Positions 36,265 to 49,867 of a stretch of 64,000 nucleotides of DNA are shown one piece after another. The notes under the pieces are model-generated. The model was not told the origin of the DNA. It worked only from the letters and a program-made list of their open reading frames with translations, and ran no database searches. The translations under genes and the position numbers were made by a program. The first letter of the stretch is position 1, and every line of letters begins with the position of its first letter. The stretch is from Phragmites australis (taxonomy: Eukaryota; Streptophyta; Magnoliopsida; Poales; Poaceae), in the NCBI RefSeq assembly GCF_958298935.1, contig NC_084933.1, positions 31,210,334 to 31,274,333 on the forward strand, written 5' to 3'.

Positions 36265-36562
36265 GGGACTGTTGGGTTGAAGGCGCTGAGTGCTAAGCCA
36301 AATATTGTTTATGGTAAGTTGGGATAATACCAAAATTTGATCAAAATTTAACCGTTTGGTTTGTGATCAAACTAATGCAGCGGCCAAATCGGCTGCCCAA
36401 AATTCGTCCCTACTACTTAGTTAACTGTTGACGGATACGTCCAGCAAAAATTCAAATATAGTTAAATTTTAGCTTCAAACCAAACGCTATCTAAATCATC
36501 TAGGCATGACCAAAATTTTAAATTTGGTCTAGCTTCCCAGCGTCAGGAACTAAAAAAGCCCC
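36265..36562. mobile_element. Tourist-like MITE (PIF/Harbinger type)
   Basis: A 298-base element beginning GGGACTGTT and ending AAAAGCCCC (inverse GGGGCTTTT), flanked by TAA on both sides (36262-36264 and 36563-36565). The 3-base TAA duplication and GGGRCTKTT ends fit Tourist/Harbinger. Confidence 0.7.
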
Positions 36563-36587
36563 TAAGTAGTTCAACTCAACCACACCA

Positions 36588-37782
36588 AAGGTCGTTTGTT
36601 TCCACTATAGATTATAAAAAACAGTTTTTATAAACTGAAGTGAAAATAAACAAGCAGATTTTATAAGTTGGATTCTACAATTTAATTACTAGATTATCAC
36701 AATCCCCCGATCCACTCTCCATCAATTTTTCTTAGCTTTTAATTTGCAAAAGACCAAATTGCCCATCAGACTTAAAGTAGAATTATCCACCACTACCCCT
36801 CCTTTACCGCATACTCACGTGACACCGCCAAACGCCGCCGCCGCCACTCTCTTCTCCACTGCCCCCCTCCGCACCACCCGCGACCTCAACTCCCTCCGCG
36901 CTGCCAGCTCTGTCGTGCCCGTCGGCCCTCAACCGTCACCGACCTCCTCCGCTACATGCCCGCCTTCCTTCTCGACCTGGATCCAAGCACTGCTGTCGTT
37001 TCCTCGCCGAAGCTCGGGCGCAAGCCATCTTCCCCAACCCTAGCTACCGTGTTAGCTCGACCATCTTCCCACCGTCGATTAGCCACTCCAAAGCTCCTTC
37101 GTTGCCACGAACCCCTCGGTGATCTCCTCGAAGACGCCCTGATGCTCGAGCCCTTCTCCTAATGCCCTCCCCGCGACTCCTTCTCCTCTCGGTCATCGCC
37201 GCTGCACAGCTCAAGGCTGTTGTGCCACCCTTGTCGTCGCCGGCTGAACTCTAGGGTCCCTAAGTGATACCTTGGACGGATTCCAATCGCGTGCCGGAGC
37301 CCCTTCTTATTTCCAATTGCCAAGCTGCGTTGCCAATCGTCGTCGGCAAGCTCGAGTAGAGCCGCCATGGTCGCCTATTGTCGATTTTGACCAGGGTCAA
37401 CAAGGGGACTTGCTAGAATTTATGTAATTTGATAAATGTGTTGTAATTGGTTAAATCCATAATTAAAAAGTCCAAAAATTATGAATTCAATTTTGTATGA
37501 ATGATGTATATTTTACAATTTAATTATGTATTTTCATATTTTATAAATAAACTACAAATTCGATCGAATAAGAAACATGCTATGAAATAGTAAACATGGC
37601 TCTCAAGATAGATTCGGGCATTTTAGATTTTTAATATGCACAAACAGCCATTCAACTCATTCAAAATCTAAGTTGTTAAACAACTCTCAACTTTTAAACC
37701 CTCGGCTTTCCACAATCTAACTTTACGTACTCCAAAATTAAAAACTGCTTTTTAAAATACACAGCTCAAATAAACAAACCTT
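36588..37782. mobile_element. Pack-type TIR element with captured GC-rich exon
   Basis: The ends AAGGTCGTTTGTTT (36588) and AAACAAACCTT (to 37782) are inverse with small differences. aaacagttttt/aaaaactg words inside extend the similarity. The AT-rich arms enclose a GC-rich, proline/alanine-coding block at about 36825-37370, including TTRDLNSLRAASS and YMPAFLLDLDPS across shifted frames. That looks like a captured host exon that has decayed. Parent gene and target duplication not identified. Confidence 0.5.
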
Positions 37783-38397
37783 AGATCCCGATCAAATTCC
37801 AGGATCACGAACAGCTAACCGGGTGAATAATGAATGCAAAGGGGAGCACAAGGAATGAATGGGGGTCTTCCCTCGCAATTCGACTGGTGGGGGAAAATCT
37901 TAATTAAGGCGCGCATCCGCCACCCCAACGGCCACACCGGACCCTTCACGACACGTACCCCCCTCGTGCTTGTGTCAGAGCCCTCTGTACTTGCAGAGCA
38001 GCGAGGAGGAGCCACCCCCGAATCTTCTTGCTGCGTGGCCGCACCATTATTTTTAAGCGCGAGCAGGAAATCATGGGAGGGAAAAGAAATACTAATCGCA
38101 ATTCTGTGTAGTTGTTTATTCCAAGATCCCCTTTTGGCTGGCGATCTGTCCTAATGTCCAGTGATCTCTTCCGGCCGCGATTCTTCTAGCTCGGCAGCCT
38201 GTTCTTCTCTCACTGTGATGCAAAAACTGTTGCTGCAACAGACGTCCTTTTCCTACCTCCCTTGATCTTCTAGGCCACAAGCTCCCAAGAGCAAATCTTT
38301 CCATTTTGCTCGTCCTTTCTGCCCATTCCCAACATCTTGGTCTTCTATTTTGTCTCTTGATCTCTTCTGAACGGCTTCGGTTCAAGTATCAGTACTC
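37783..38397. other. Intergenic, no gene seen
   Basis: Mixed-composition sequence with a short GC-rich part (37900-38050). Open frames on both strands are short and low in conserved features. Confidence 0.3.
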
Positions 38398-39065
38398 CCT
38401 GAAAAATGCAACCCCCCAGTCAATCTGATTTTGAGATTCTCTCAAAAATTGTTTTGTTGCAAAAAAACCCCTAAAGTTAGTTTGGCTTTCAGATTCCCCT
38501 CTAGATTTGAATTTGATTGAAATTTAGCTAAAATATATTTTAATTTGATTTGAAATATTCCTTGATACATATTCCCATATATATAATTCCTTTATTTTAT
38601 GTTAGTTTAATAATATATATTTGAATTTGATTTGAAAGATTCCTTGATTCATATTAAACCAACATAATATCTAATTATTTTGAAATATATTTGAATTCAA
38701 ATATGTCTAATTATTAAACCAACATAAAATCAAGGAAATATATATATAAGAATATATTTATATACATGTATGTATATATTCAAATATATTATTTTGGCTA
38801 AATGCATAATCTTAATTTATTGCAAGGATTAATTTAGAATTTAATTTGGTGCTCTTTCAAATACGTAGCCAAAATAATGTATTTGAATATATACATACAT
38901 GTGTGTATATATATTCTTGATTATATATATATATGAATCAAGGAATATTTCAAATCAAATTCAAATATATTTCAACTGAATTTTAATCAAATTCAAATCA
39001 GGGGGAATCTGAAAGCCAGACTAACTTTTTTTTTTTTGTGGGGGGAGGGGGGTTGCATTTTTCCC
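38398..39065. mobile_element. Large foldback element
   Basis: A palindromic element of about 670 bases. The left end aaaaatgcaacccccc and right end ggggggttgcattttt are inverse. Inside, cagattccc...aaatttgaattt pairs with the inverse near 38990-39010. The centre arms share atatacatgtatgtatatat and aaaatatattattttggc. Non-coding; RNA from it would form a long hairpin. Confidence 0.8.
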
Positions 39066-39552
39066 TTCCAAATATGATTATGTGGTTTGAGATCTTGGCG
39101 TGATCAGAAGAGTTCGCGACAAGGTTTTGCCTTCACCACATCGTCCTCTACTCCTCTCCCCGCAAGCTCCAAAAGCCACGGCCTAAATATAGCAAAGGCC
39201 TTCATAGACTAATCGAACAGAAGAAAGGAGAAATATTGGAACTTCTCCTCCAAGATCGCTATTTTCTTTCTCATTTTCAGCGTTTCCTCCTGATCAGTGC
39301 CAATGGCGATGTAATGTGGCGCATAGCTTGAAGCCCTTGTAAATCCTAGCTCCTTCACATTTCAATAGTTTCTTTGCTTCTGCTTGATCCTTGAGCTGAG
39401 CTCCTCACAACCCCTCCCATGGCACTAATTGCAATGTGATGTGGAGAGGCAGTTACTGGAGAGGAACAGGTGGAGGCGCTCAGAGAGAAGACGGAAAGGT
39501 GGCTCCTTTCTGCGCGTCCTGAGGGTTGGTCTTGCGCGTGTGGAGAAAGAAG
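39066..39552 (+). promoter_or_regulatory. MLO upstream region and leader
   Basis: Probable promoter and 5' UTR of MLO. A minus-strand open frame here overlaps the first MLO exon and is discounted. No clear TATA box could be assigned. Confidence 0.35.
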
Positions 39553-42500
39553 ATGGCGGGCGGCGAGGGGGCGACCAAGGTCACAGGGGAGGGGGAGATG
39601 CGGTCGCTGGCGCTGACGCCGACGTGGTCGGTGGCCACCGTGCTCACCCTCCTCGTCGCGGGCTCGCTGCTCATCGAGCGCTCCATCCACTGCCTCAGCA
39701 ATGTGAGTGCCCCAGCACTCCGAAGCCAGATGCAGTTTGTGCTTGTCATCATTACCTGCTTAATGCTTCCGTGTGTTCCTTTCTTTTCTATTGGTTTGGA
39801 AAGAAGATTCTGTTTATGATTCAAGTGTTATGTTGCAGTCAGAAATGGTCAGGTACCTTTAGGACCTTGTTCGGGCTATGGTTTATTCTCATTTTGTGAG
39901 TTTCTGAACAAAATATGGACGGGAAATCTCTCTTGGCAGGAATTGTTCTTTAACCTCCCTGACATTACACTGAAGGCAACTCAACTTAACGTTGCACTAA
40001 AAGCAAAGCTTTGTTTTCCACCAACAATTCATCTAAACAGCCCAAGTTGCAGAAATTATTCTGTCACGAAATTCTGTCGTTTACTTCTAAACAATGAATG
40101 AAATCGTCTGATTTCCCTTTCCCCATTCCTAGTCCTGTATTCATATTTGATCTGAATTCCGACAGAAATAGGCAAAAGAAAGTGCACGGTTTCCACATGA
40201 TGCCACCACCCAGTACCCACAATCTTTTCCTGGATAATTATGTTCTCCCATACAGCACTGCAGTGAGAATGGGATGCTGAAATAAGTTGGCAAATACTTT
40301 GGAATGAAATTCAAATATTATAGTTTGCATGCATATGCTTCTGTTGCAGCTTGCTTCAACAAATGAGTGAAATAGGTTCAATTACAGCCTTCAGTCTCAA
40401 CAAATGTGTGAAATGATTTTCTCATTGCTTTTCATCGCATTTGTTGCCTTGACCATAGTAACCAAATAGAATATTCGTAATTGAGTGTTCTGCTTAAAAC
40501 TTATTTGTTGCTCTTTTCTCATTCACTTGATTAGGTGTGACATTATCAGTATCAAAGAATATATCTATCTACATTATGTATTTTCAATCAATGAATAGAG
40601 TATGTTCAAACATGCACTATAGCTGGATCGACTAAATCATGGTAATCTCGTACTTTTACAGTGGTTGAAGAAAACTCACCGGAATCCACTTCACAAAGCA
40701 ATGGAGAAGATGAAAGAAGGTATCCATCCTTTTTTGTTGTATTTTTCTAGTTTATTTTTGTTGGGCTGTTGTGAAGCGTGGACTAACGCTTTACTACTTT
40801 TTGCTGTAGAAATGATGTTGCTTGGCTTCATATCTTTGCTTCTCGCTGCTACATCACGAATTATCTCAGGAATCTGCATTGATTCCAAGTACTACAACAG
40901 TAGATTCTCCCCATGCACCAAAGAAGAGGTTGAAGAATCTATAAATGCTGAGCATGCCATAGCTCATGCGCGCAAGCACCTAATGGAGGTCATTCTGCAC
41001 CATTCACCCAGGAGGAACCTAAAAGCTAGTTACCATCACTATCAAGGCTGCCGTGAGGTGTGTTTGTAAAGTTGCTGACCGGCTATACTTACTGAAGAGT
41101 ATGGCAAATGTTTTAGTTTTTCGAACTGCCTTGAAGAATTAGAGCATAGCAACAAATATTTTTCCTGCTAGAATATATATTACTTTTGCTTCTTTCAGTA
41201 TTTTAGAAAAGCTCGTTTGAAGTGCAGGGATATGAGTCATTTGTTTCGCATGAAGGTTTGGAGCAGCTGCACCGCTTTATATTTGTCATGGCTGTAACCC
41301 ATGTGACATATAGCTGCTTGACTATGTTGTTAGCAATACTCAAGGTGTGTGCCCTTTATCATGTGGATTAGTATTTCTACCTTTGTTATATAGTTCCATT
41401 TTGAGCACAAACTAATCCTTTTACCAAAGTAGACTCTACCATACATAACTTATATGGAAAACTGACGATGGATTCCATGAGGTTTAGAACTTAGAAGAGC
41501 TGTTGTGGTTGTGTGTTAGACATTCCTGAAGCTTGTGTGTTCTCGTCTTCATCAAAAAGTGTGTCAGTCTATTTGATTACAAGTTATAGGACCCATGAAG
41601 AAACATTTAGCATTTTGAATACAGGCTAGACAGACGTCTGATAGTGTGTGTATATGAACATAACACTTGTTCACGTATTTTATTGGTTCTCAGATTAGTT
41701 GTTTGCACACATATTTTATAGGCATTAATGTCATGATCCTAATCTTTGCATGCTAGTAGATACATAAATGGAGAAAATGGGAGGACGAAGCATTCAGGGA
41801 TAATCACGAATCATTTTCTCGTAAGTGTACCTTTTTTTTTTATCCTTCAGAAGAAAGGATATGATACAGATTGGAAATTCATTCATTTAATGATGTGAAA
41901 CAGAGGTGAAGGATCTAAATCAATAATGAAGCACTTCTTAAATGAGTAATTGAGAATAAGGAAAACAGTATTTACTTCGTACTGTCCTTGTTGAAATAAC
42001 TAATTCTGGGGCAATGTGTACATTTTAAAAACCTTGGTCAGGGAGACTGTAACCTCATTGTTTATGATTGCTTTAGTAGTTCCTGTTAATTGACTCTTGT
42101 AGCCATTTTATATATGTTCCTAAAATTAGTTCTGCAATAATTTTAATCCTCTTTTCCCAAGAGCAGTGTTTTCGCAATTCTAGTAGGAAGTCTTCTGATT
42201 CAACCAATCTGCTCTTGAATTGCTTCTGTAATTGGAGCCTTTTCCTGTGTTATTGGTGACACTGTATATACATAACCATATTACAGTCAAAATGCATCCG
42301 ATTATTCATCTTCTAATTTGCATTTAACAGAGATCGCCCATGTGTCAGCAACTAGAAGGCAACCAGCACTTGCCAAATCCTATTCGTTCCGGTCGTGGAG
42401 CCAAAATAATGTGGTCATGTGGTTTGTACGTTGAGGAAAATAATTTTTATAGCTCATCTGAGGCATTAAGTTCTCTTTCCATGCATAGGGCCTAGAAAAA

Positions 42501-44628
42501 TTACTTTTGTTATTTCACTGTTGCAGACGCACTTAAGATTTTTGTTGTGTTACCATACAGTTTTGCTTTATCGCGCAATTTGGTCAGTCCGTTGTTCGAG
42601 CAGACTACCTTATCCTCCGCAAGGGTTTCATAATGGTATGTCAGTTCTTTCCTCTGCCATCTTGAGTAGAATTCTTCTTTTATCTGTCCTTGAAATATGT
42701 TTATTCACATAGATGGGTGTTGCGCCTTGCCTGTCTACCTGATACTCTATATGGGTTTGTTGAGTGTTGCCATTTACACCCCATGAGAAAGATGTACTAT
42801 AGTTCCATTGATCTTGCTATGCACTAGTTGTACACTCTTATTTGATTCAATGATGATTGCAGAACCACAATCTTTCACCGACATACGATTTCCACAATTA
42901 CATGATACGCTCAATGGAAGAGGAGTTTGAGAAGATTGTTGGAGTGAGGTTAGTGTAATAGTATGCAATGTTATGTGTCTGTGTGCTTGGTTGGTTATGG
43001 ATCTTAAGTATGCTTTATTTTTACGCATTGGGGAAATATGGTCAGCTAACTTGCTCTTTTTCCCCCCTCTTTGTAGTGGAGTGCTGTGGGGCTTCGTTGT
43101 TGCTTTCATGTTATTTAATGTGAATGGTAAACTTTAATCTACTTTGTTTCCTTTTATGAGATATTTTTGTTTCCTCACTGTCCAGTGTTGTTAATGATGA
43201 TTTTGTTGCAGGATCTAACCTGTACTTTTGGATAGCAATTCTTCCTGTTACTGTAAGCTGTCCCCTGCTTCTTGAACATTCTACAACCTAGGTAGTTTCT
43301 TCGAATAATGTTGGCCTCAACTGAAATGCGAATGCTCTGCAGCTTGTTCTTCTAGTCGGTGCGAAGCTGCAGCATGTCATTGCAACTTTAACAGCAGAGG
43401 GTGCAAGGATGAGTGCTTATGGACCAAGGATAAAGCCAAGGGATGATCTCTTTTGGTTCAAGAAACCAGAGTTTCTCCTGTGGTTGATACATTTCATTCT
43501 CTTTCAGGTACATCTACACTGCTAGGTAATTTGAAAATAGTTGAGAGATGAACCTAAGCTTACTCATGCTTCGATTTGATAACTGTGCAGAATGCATTTG
43601 AGTTGGCTTCTTTCTTCTGGTTCTGGGTATCTTTTCTGTCCAGTTGATTTATACAATGAATATGGCGTGAGGCTTTCTGTTTATCTTTTAAATTGTACTA
43701 ACCATATCACTTTGCTGCAGTGGCAATTTGGTTATGATTCATGCTTCATCAAAAACCACCTGTTAGTATATGGCCGTCTTATACTGGGGTAGGCACTTCA
43801 GAATACCACTTAGTTTCTGCTCATTTAAATCATGAAATGAACAGCATATTTTCTTGTTTTATATATATGATAAACCCTCCCAATATATCGTTTCAGGTTT
43901 GCCGGACAGTTCCTGTGCAGTTACAGTACATTGCCTGTTTATGCGCTGGTCACTCAGGTAACATGTTTCTATGCCAAATGCTTCAGAATATACGAATCTT
44001 TGATTATTACATGTTGATGAATTTATGGAACCAGAAACAGTCATGCCATTGAACAGCTTGTTAAACTTCTGTGAGATTTTAGTTTTTGCATTCCTAGAGA
44101 GGCTGCTTTCTCCACAAAATATAATGCAGCTAATACACTATGCTTGTACGACAATAGATGGGATCCAAGTACAAGGCCGCTCTGATCCCGCGGAGGATCA
44201 GAGAGACCATACACGGGTGGGGAAAGGCCGCGAGGAAGAGGCGGCGGCGCCGCGGGGACGACTCCACGATCCGCACGGAGACGAGCACCGTGTGCTCCCT
44301 CACTGACGAGGACGACGACGACGACGACGAAGATAATCATGAGCCGTTCGAGGAGACCCCAACAGCAGCCAGGAGGCCGTACCTGAAGATCGAGCTGCAG
44401 CCGCACCGCGGCGGGAGCCCGAGGCCCGACACGCCGTGCTTCCATCCCACCGCCATGCCGGGCAGCAGCTCGGCCCACGCGATGCTCCTGCGCCAGGCCT
44501 CGGCCTCGGCGCCGTCGTCGCCGTCCAACCGGGGTGGCAGCGTCACGAGGTCGGCGTCCATGCCGAGAATCGCTTCCTCGAGGACAGGCACGGGCACCCC
44601 GACACGCATGAACGAGGAAGCTACGTGA
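39553..44628 (+). CDS. MLO-like seven-transmembrane protein
   Basis: MLO proteins are plasma-membrane seven-helix proteins that bind calmodulin; some confer powdery-mildew susceptibility and others act in reproduction or root growth. Recent work describes Ca2+ channel activity. Exons: 39553-39702, 40662-40719, 40810-41057, 41228-41344, 41760-41820, 42331-42425, 42561-42635, 42863-42948, 43077-43126, 43212-43252, 43343-43507, 43591-43626, 43721-43788, 43897-43957, 44158-44628; about 593 residues. Typical pieces: TPTWSVATVLTLLVAGSLL (helix 1), the loop cysteines in GICIDSKYYNSRFSPC, YDFHNYMIRSMEEEF, GARMSAYGPRIKPRDDLFWF, and the calmodulin-binding region after helix 7 (MGSKYKAALIPRRIRETIHG). 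The tail has poly-Asp and a Ser-rich end. Exon 6 uses the donor ttt|gtacgt at 42426; the alternative 4 bases earlier breaks the frame. Subfamily not assigned. Confidence 0.93.
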
Positions 44629-45444
44629 TGTGCCGATGCATACATACTGCATACGCATGTGACACTGGATGTTGTCTACTGCTCTAGGAGGAAGTGAAAT
44701 TGCTAGTACAGTGTGAAGACTGAGCTGCAGCCGGCTGCTGCTATAGAACTGGATTTTGAGGTAGATCTGATATACAGGTTTGAATGAAAGTTATGATGAA
44801 CTTTGTCTGAACATATCTTAGCAACGTGAGAAATCTTGCTAGGAGAGACGCCTGCTCTGTCGGGAGTTAAATCTGAGTTACTTTGTACATGGATCAATGA
44901 TATTGCTCCTCACAATCTCACAAGTATTTGGTAAAACGCGCGCTCTGTTTGGAGGTATCTTTAGCTTTATCTGATTGACCTATAGTTGGGCTTGGTTGAG
45001 CCTTATGCGATAGGCTTATTATCTGGGGTGATTGCACGTCACTATGGTGAGGTTACTTACAAATAGACACCAATTGGAAAACTGTTCCTAGCATTACATT
45101 TTCACCGCTTTACTGTGACAATTGGCTTGAGCATTGAACAAAAGACTTTACCCCAATCACCATTTCCCTTGCAAATCAGGCAAAATTCAGGATGAATAGA
45201 TGAACTCACATATAGATTTCAACCTTCTTCACTAACATCGTATCAGCGATAGTACATATATTAGATAAGGTGCCTACACTTGCCAATTAGGCCAGGACAA
45301 CCTGTCAGACTCAGACTTGTAGAAGAAAGTAGAGTAGCCAAATGGTGAACCTCGCCACAGGCCAAGAGAAGGGGGAAATACAGTAAATGATTAGGCTGCT
45401 ACTAAGTTTCCATTTTAACTCTAGTACCCATGAGGAATTAAAAG
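44629..45444. other. Convergent 3' flank of MLO and the SLC44 gene
   Basis: An 816-base gap between two converging genes. It holds both 3' UTRs and no other gene or bounded repeat that I can see. Overlapping antisense 3' ends are possible. Confidence 0.5.
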
Positions 45445-48400
45445 TCAAGGTCCTTGAGTTAGTCTTTGCAGTTCGCTCTGTTCATCCAGTGTTTCCATGA
45501 GAAGAGGGGGTGCGTACTGCGCATTCCCCTGGTGCTCTTCAGCGTCCTGGCAGAACGAAAGGATTATGGTGTCGATCGACATCTCAACCACTGCAAAGAA
45601 AAGCTTGGCAACTATGTAACCAAGGACCCATGTTACCTGCAGTATCAGCGTATCATCAGAATGCAATTAACTCTAGTTTCAGCAATGAAAATGAAATTTG
45701 ACAACTTCAATGAAAAAAGGGTTAAAATGCTCACCACTACAGGAATAAGTGGAGATGATATCTTGTTGTGTGCCGATTTGTACTTGTGAGTGTCTAACAT
45801 CAGAAAGGCAAAAAGTGCACAGAATAGGCTCACACACAGTTTCCCCAGGAAGAGGATAACATCTCCAATGACATTTACTTTTCCAATACGCAGTATATTA
45901 TTCATTATCAAACCAGTTGCAATAGCAGAAGCTTTGAAGAAGCCCTTCCCAGTAATGGCAATCTGCAGCAGAAAATGAAGGATATAAGCCTTTTTGGTTT
46001 AATACGAGAACCATGTAACATGGATAACATATGGTTTCACATGCAAGAATTCAAGCCTCAATAGGAGTATAGGACATTGCTGCTCAAAAGTCAACACTTT
46101 TAAACAATACAGCATTAGCATAACGTCATATCAAATGGGTTTAGCCAACTGCTTTCAAACAAGATTTGAGCGGTTGATCTAGTATATGTCAGTTGTGAGG
46201 GGGTTGAACCAGTCCCTGGTGGTAGCTAATAACCAGAGGACAGTTTATCCACACAATGACAATTGACAAATTGATAGCTCAATTAAGGGGAGCAATTGGT
46301 ATGAATAACAAATCTTTATACTTACCATTATATAGGCATTTCGATTTACTGACTTGAGGGTCCAGTCTATGCAACCCAGGCAGCATTGAGAAGAGGAAGA
46401 TGCCGCTTTCTCAAAGCAACTTTCCCGAGCAGAATCAACTAGCTTCAACCTGCGGCGGAGGCATTCTAGTATAAACCGCACCCACTCAACAACAGATACA
46501 ACAAGTGAACCTAGAGCAACAGATCCAAGGCTGTAGCGCAGCAGACGCTTCAATGAAGAGATTACAGTAACAAATGGTATCTCGTGCTGGATTGAAATTG
46601 CTTGAATGGTCAGTGGAAGGGAGGAAATATTATCTAAGAAGAAAAGAAATAAGCATGGAAAACGTGTCCATTCAGTTAACTTCTGGCTTTGAAGTGCTTA
46701 CTGATATTTCACCACGTGCCCAGTAGTATGAAGCAACTGATCCCGCTATCACAGTAGAAGAGCATGCCAGAAAGAATTGGGTGGCCCAGTAGCATCCAAA
46801 TAAGTGGAAAAGAATGGCAATGCTAATATGTGGGGTGAAATGGATGCTGTATCCACAGCAGTTGTCACAATTTACTTTCCCCAGCTTTAGATCATATGAA
46901 CAACAATCTGTATTGCAATCATTTCGGATAACTTGACCGGAGCTGAAGAGATGGAGTGTGGCAGAAAACCAGAACATATAAAAGATAGCAAGGATAAAAT
47001 ATGGCACAACCGGGAAAATTATTAGTGCCTGAACTTCACCAATGACCTTTGCAGCAACCTGAAACCATATATCATGGTTTAGGAGCTATTAGGTATCACA
47101 TTCACAACAGAGGCGGTATTTATGCACGACACATTTGTAACAAACTACTGGTTGTCGAATGAATATGTTATACTTGTCATCTATCCAACTATTTGCGTAC
47201 CTTTAAGACCGGTGTTGCTATCAGTATTCGGCGAACAATAGCTACTGAGGACAGGAAAGCAATGATCATTATCGCTGTCATGAAAATTGTAACAGTATGA
47301 AGGTGGCTTATTTCCTGGCAAAAGATGGGACTATCAGATAACAAGCAGAAGCAACTATATCTTGTAAAAGATTGATTCAATTGGAGGTACTTACCCGCCC
47401 ACTTATGTGAACATACGGATCGCTTTCGCCAATGACAACAGTTAAGGGATCATTGCCTATCCAGCCAGCTGAATGTGCAATGCAGCCAGTTACAAGTGGT
47501 GAAACATAAATCAGGTATGTACAATGTGTCAATAACATAAGATGGAGCTTTCTTTGTGCATAGATACCTAGTAATTAGGACCCAGAATAGTGCATCATAC
47601 CTTTAATGTAACAAAACATTGTTACAGATATAACAAGGGCATTGAAGAGAACTACTGTTATCCATGTCATGGCAGCAACGAAATAACGAATCATAAGCAA
47701 CCAGATCACTGACAAGAAAAGAGGGAGGATTCCACCACAAACGATAAGCACAGGCCACGATTTCCCAATGTCAGCAACATATCTCTGCAGACAGCAAATA
47801 AAGCAATTAATATCTTTAATTGCATCATGAATTTCTTTGAATACGACAAATTAATTATCAATGTTGTAAAAATTCAGCCTAAAGACGCCACCAAGTACTT
47901 TCACATTAATCATCAGTGCAATATTAATCTCTTTTTAAGAGAAAGGTATTGTAAGTGTAGTTTAATGCGCATTCAGGATAAGCCCTTTGTCACTTAATGT
48001 AAGTATAAACCAGGAAATCTTGTGAAATAAAAAGGTCTAGGAGGGCAAGAAAATGGTGCCAAGAAGTTTACAAACCTTTAATACAGCTGATCTAGAATCG
48101 ATGGCCTTGTGCACTGTTTTATCTATGAGAATGTTTTCATCAATGCTGACACCGCCCATCTGCTGCCAATGCTTCAAAGATACATTGGATGCCCGGGCAA
48201 TAAATTGGCAGCTCCAATAGACTGAAGGGGCAGAAGATTTAAAGTTACTAATCTCACCATATGAATTTACTAGATGAATAAGTCAAGCCATGCTGTTTAG
48301 CCGTTGTTTTCAAAAAGAAGGAAAAATGGCTACATAATGAATATTACCGTTGACAGTTGGAAATATGACAGGATAACATGGACCCTGGAGCTGAAGAGAA

Positions 48401-49691
48401 CTATTTCTCATGTCTGGTGTGAGAAACTCGAAATAATCATAGTCCCTGTTGATCCAATCATCAACAGAGAGGTGTATGTCCCCCTCTGGATAATCACAAA
48501 CAAAGTTCAATGCATCTACAGCTGGATTCGGACACTCCATAAGGCAGATGGCTTTGGCATCAGCAAGGTTAACCTTGCTGCTCTTGAGCCCACTTTGGTA
48601 GACCTGGTTCGGATTCATCCAATATCTAACGTCAAGCTCGTGCAAATTTGGGTCACCATGCTTGTCACCACAAATGTTTCCTTTGTAGTCCAGTTCGTAA
48701 GTAAGCCTGTGTGGTTAAAGCACAGGAGGTCATTCTTGTTCAATTGATCTAATGCAGAATGTAATAATATTGATCGTTCCTCGTTAGGGCTGGTTGATCA
48801 AACAGACACTATTTGATAGGGCGCATGGTGCTTTCAGCTAACTATGAATCTATGATTAAGTCTTAAACAATGTAGTGGGTGCTCCAGCAACCAAATAGAT
48901 ATCAGTAAAAGTTGGTTCCATGGATAAAGACAACATGAAAACCAAGCTGATACATAAACTCTGCATCTGGACCTAAAATGTAGTGGTTCACCAAAATAGT
49001 ATGGTGGTAGTAAAATGATAGCAATGTACAGATGCAAGAATACTCAAGATCCACGGCACCGAATTTTATTCCTGAAAAGAGATTATTTATCAGGGCTGGA
49101 CCGTGAGTTCTAAGAGAGCATATGGGCAATTGGACACAAAGTGTCATCTGCTTTTAACCTATGAGAGCACAACCTCTTTAGCTGTATTGCTGGCGTTTAG
49201 GCAGGGGATACAATTCCTTGGACCACACAAGTCTACTATAACCACTGAAAAAGGGCTCAATTTTCCCTCTGCAAAGCAAAAGATGCCACGCTCTTTACCT
49301 AACCGGTTGGAATACTGAAGCAAGACAAAGATTCCATAATACCATAACAAAATAAGCAAGATCCATACGGTAAATGGCTAATAATCTTGAAGAAAAACTC
49401 CACTGGGCACCCAAACCCAGCTACAGAAACCGAAATTAAGCAGCACGAGAAGCACAGGTCCTCAGAGAAGTAACCGAGAGAGCCTGAATCTCACCTGAGC
49501 GGGTTGCCCTGGTTGAATCCGAAGCTGGAGTTGACGATCATGGCGACCCAGAAGCCCGCGAAGAGCACGAGGAAGGCGACATCGCGGCACCTGCGGTTGT
49601 GCCGTATAATGCCGCCGCCTCCCAGCTGGTCGTCGCCCCCGCCCGCCGCCGACGGGTACCGGCCTATGATTGCGCCGAGGGGGCCTCCCAT
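45445..49691 (-). CDS. Choline transporter-like protein (SLC44/CTL family)
   Basis: Predicted multi-pass membrane transporter of the SLC44 family; in Arabidopsis CHER1 acts in choline transport, sieve-pore formation and trans-Golgi traffic. Exons (minus): 49691-49495, 48706-48348, 48221-48076, 47784-47601, 47468-47395, 47314-47201, 47058-46702, 46586-46326, 45962-45735, 45636-45445, giving about 703 residues. The N-terminus MGGPLGAIIGRYPS precedes helix 1 (DVAFLVLFAGFWVAMIVNSS). A large Cys-containing extracellular loop (CGDKHGDPNLHELDVRYWMN, NLADAKAICLMECPNP) follows. About nine further helices include WPVLIVCGGILPLFLSVIWL, HISIAILFHLFGCYWATQFF and the conserved CCLGCIDWTLKSVNRNAYI. The end is ETLDEQSELQRLTQGP. 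All junctions are GT-AG and in phase. A GA microsatellite lies in the leader. Substrate specificity is not shown by sequence. Confidence 0.93.
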
Positions 49692-49867
49692 TCTGCCTCC
49701 TCGTCCAAGCTTGGTACTAGCCTCGGTGTGAGCTTCTTCCTCGCTTACTTGATTCGATTTGGATTCGGCGCGGTGGTTTTGGCGTGAGCGAGCAAGCAAG
49801 CGACCTGTGGGCGGTGGGGAGTGTGGAGGCAGGGAGCAGCAGGCGGGAGGAGAGTGATGGGTGGCGT

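Noticed and set aside
36956..37162. Independent gene in the GC-rich block
   Set aside because: The frame shifts between recognisable stretches and the block sits inside inverted ends, so a captured fragment is more likely than a gene.
42422..42430. Alternative donor tg|gtttgt for MLO exon 6
   Set aside because: It breaks the phase with exon 7. The donor at 42426 (ttt|gtacgt) fits consensus better and keeps the frame.
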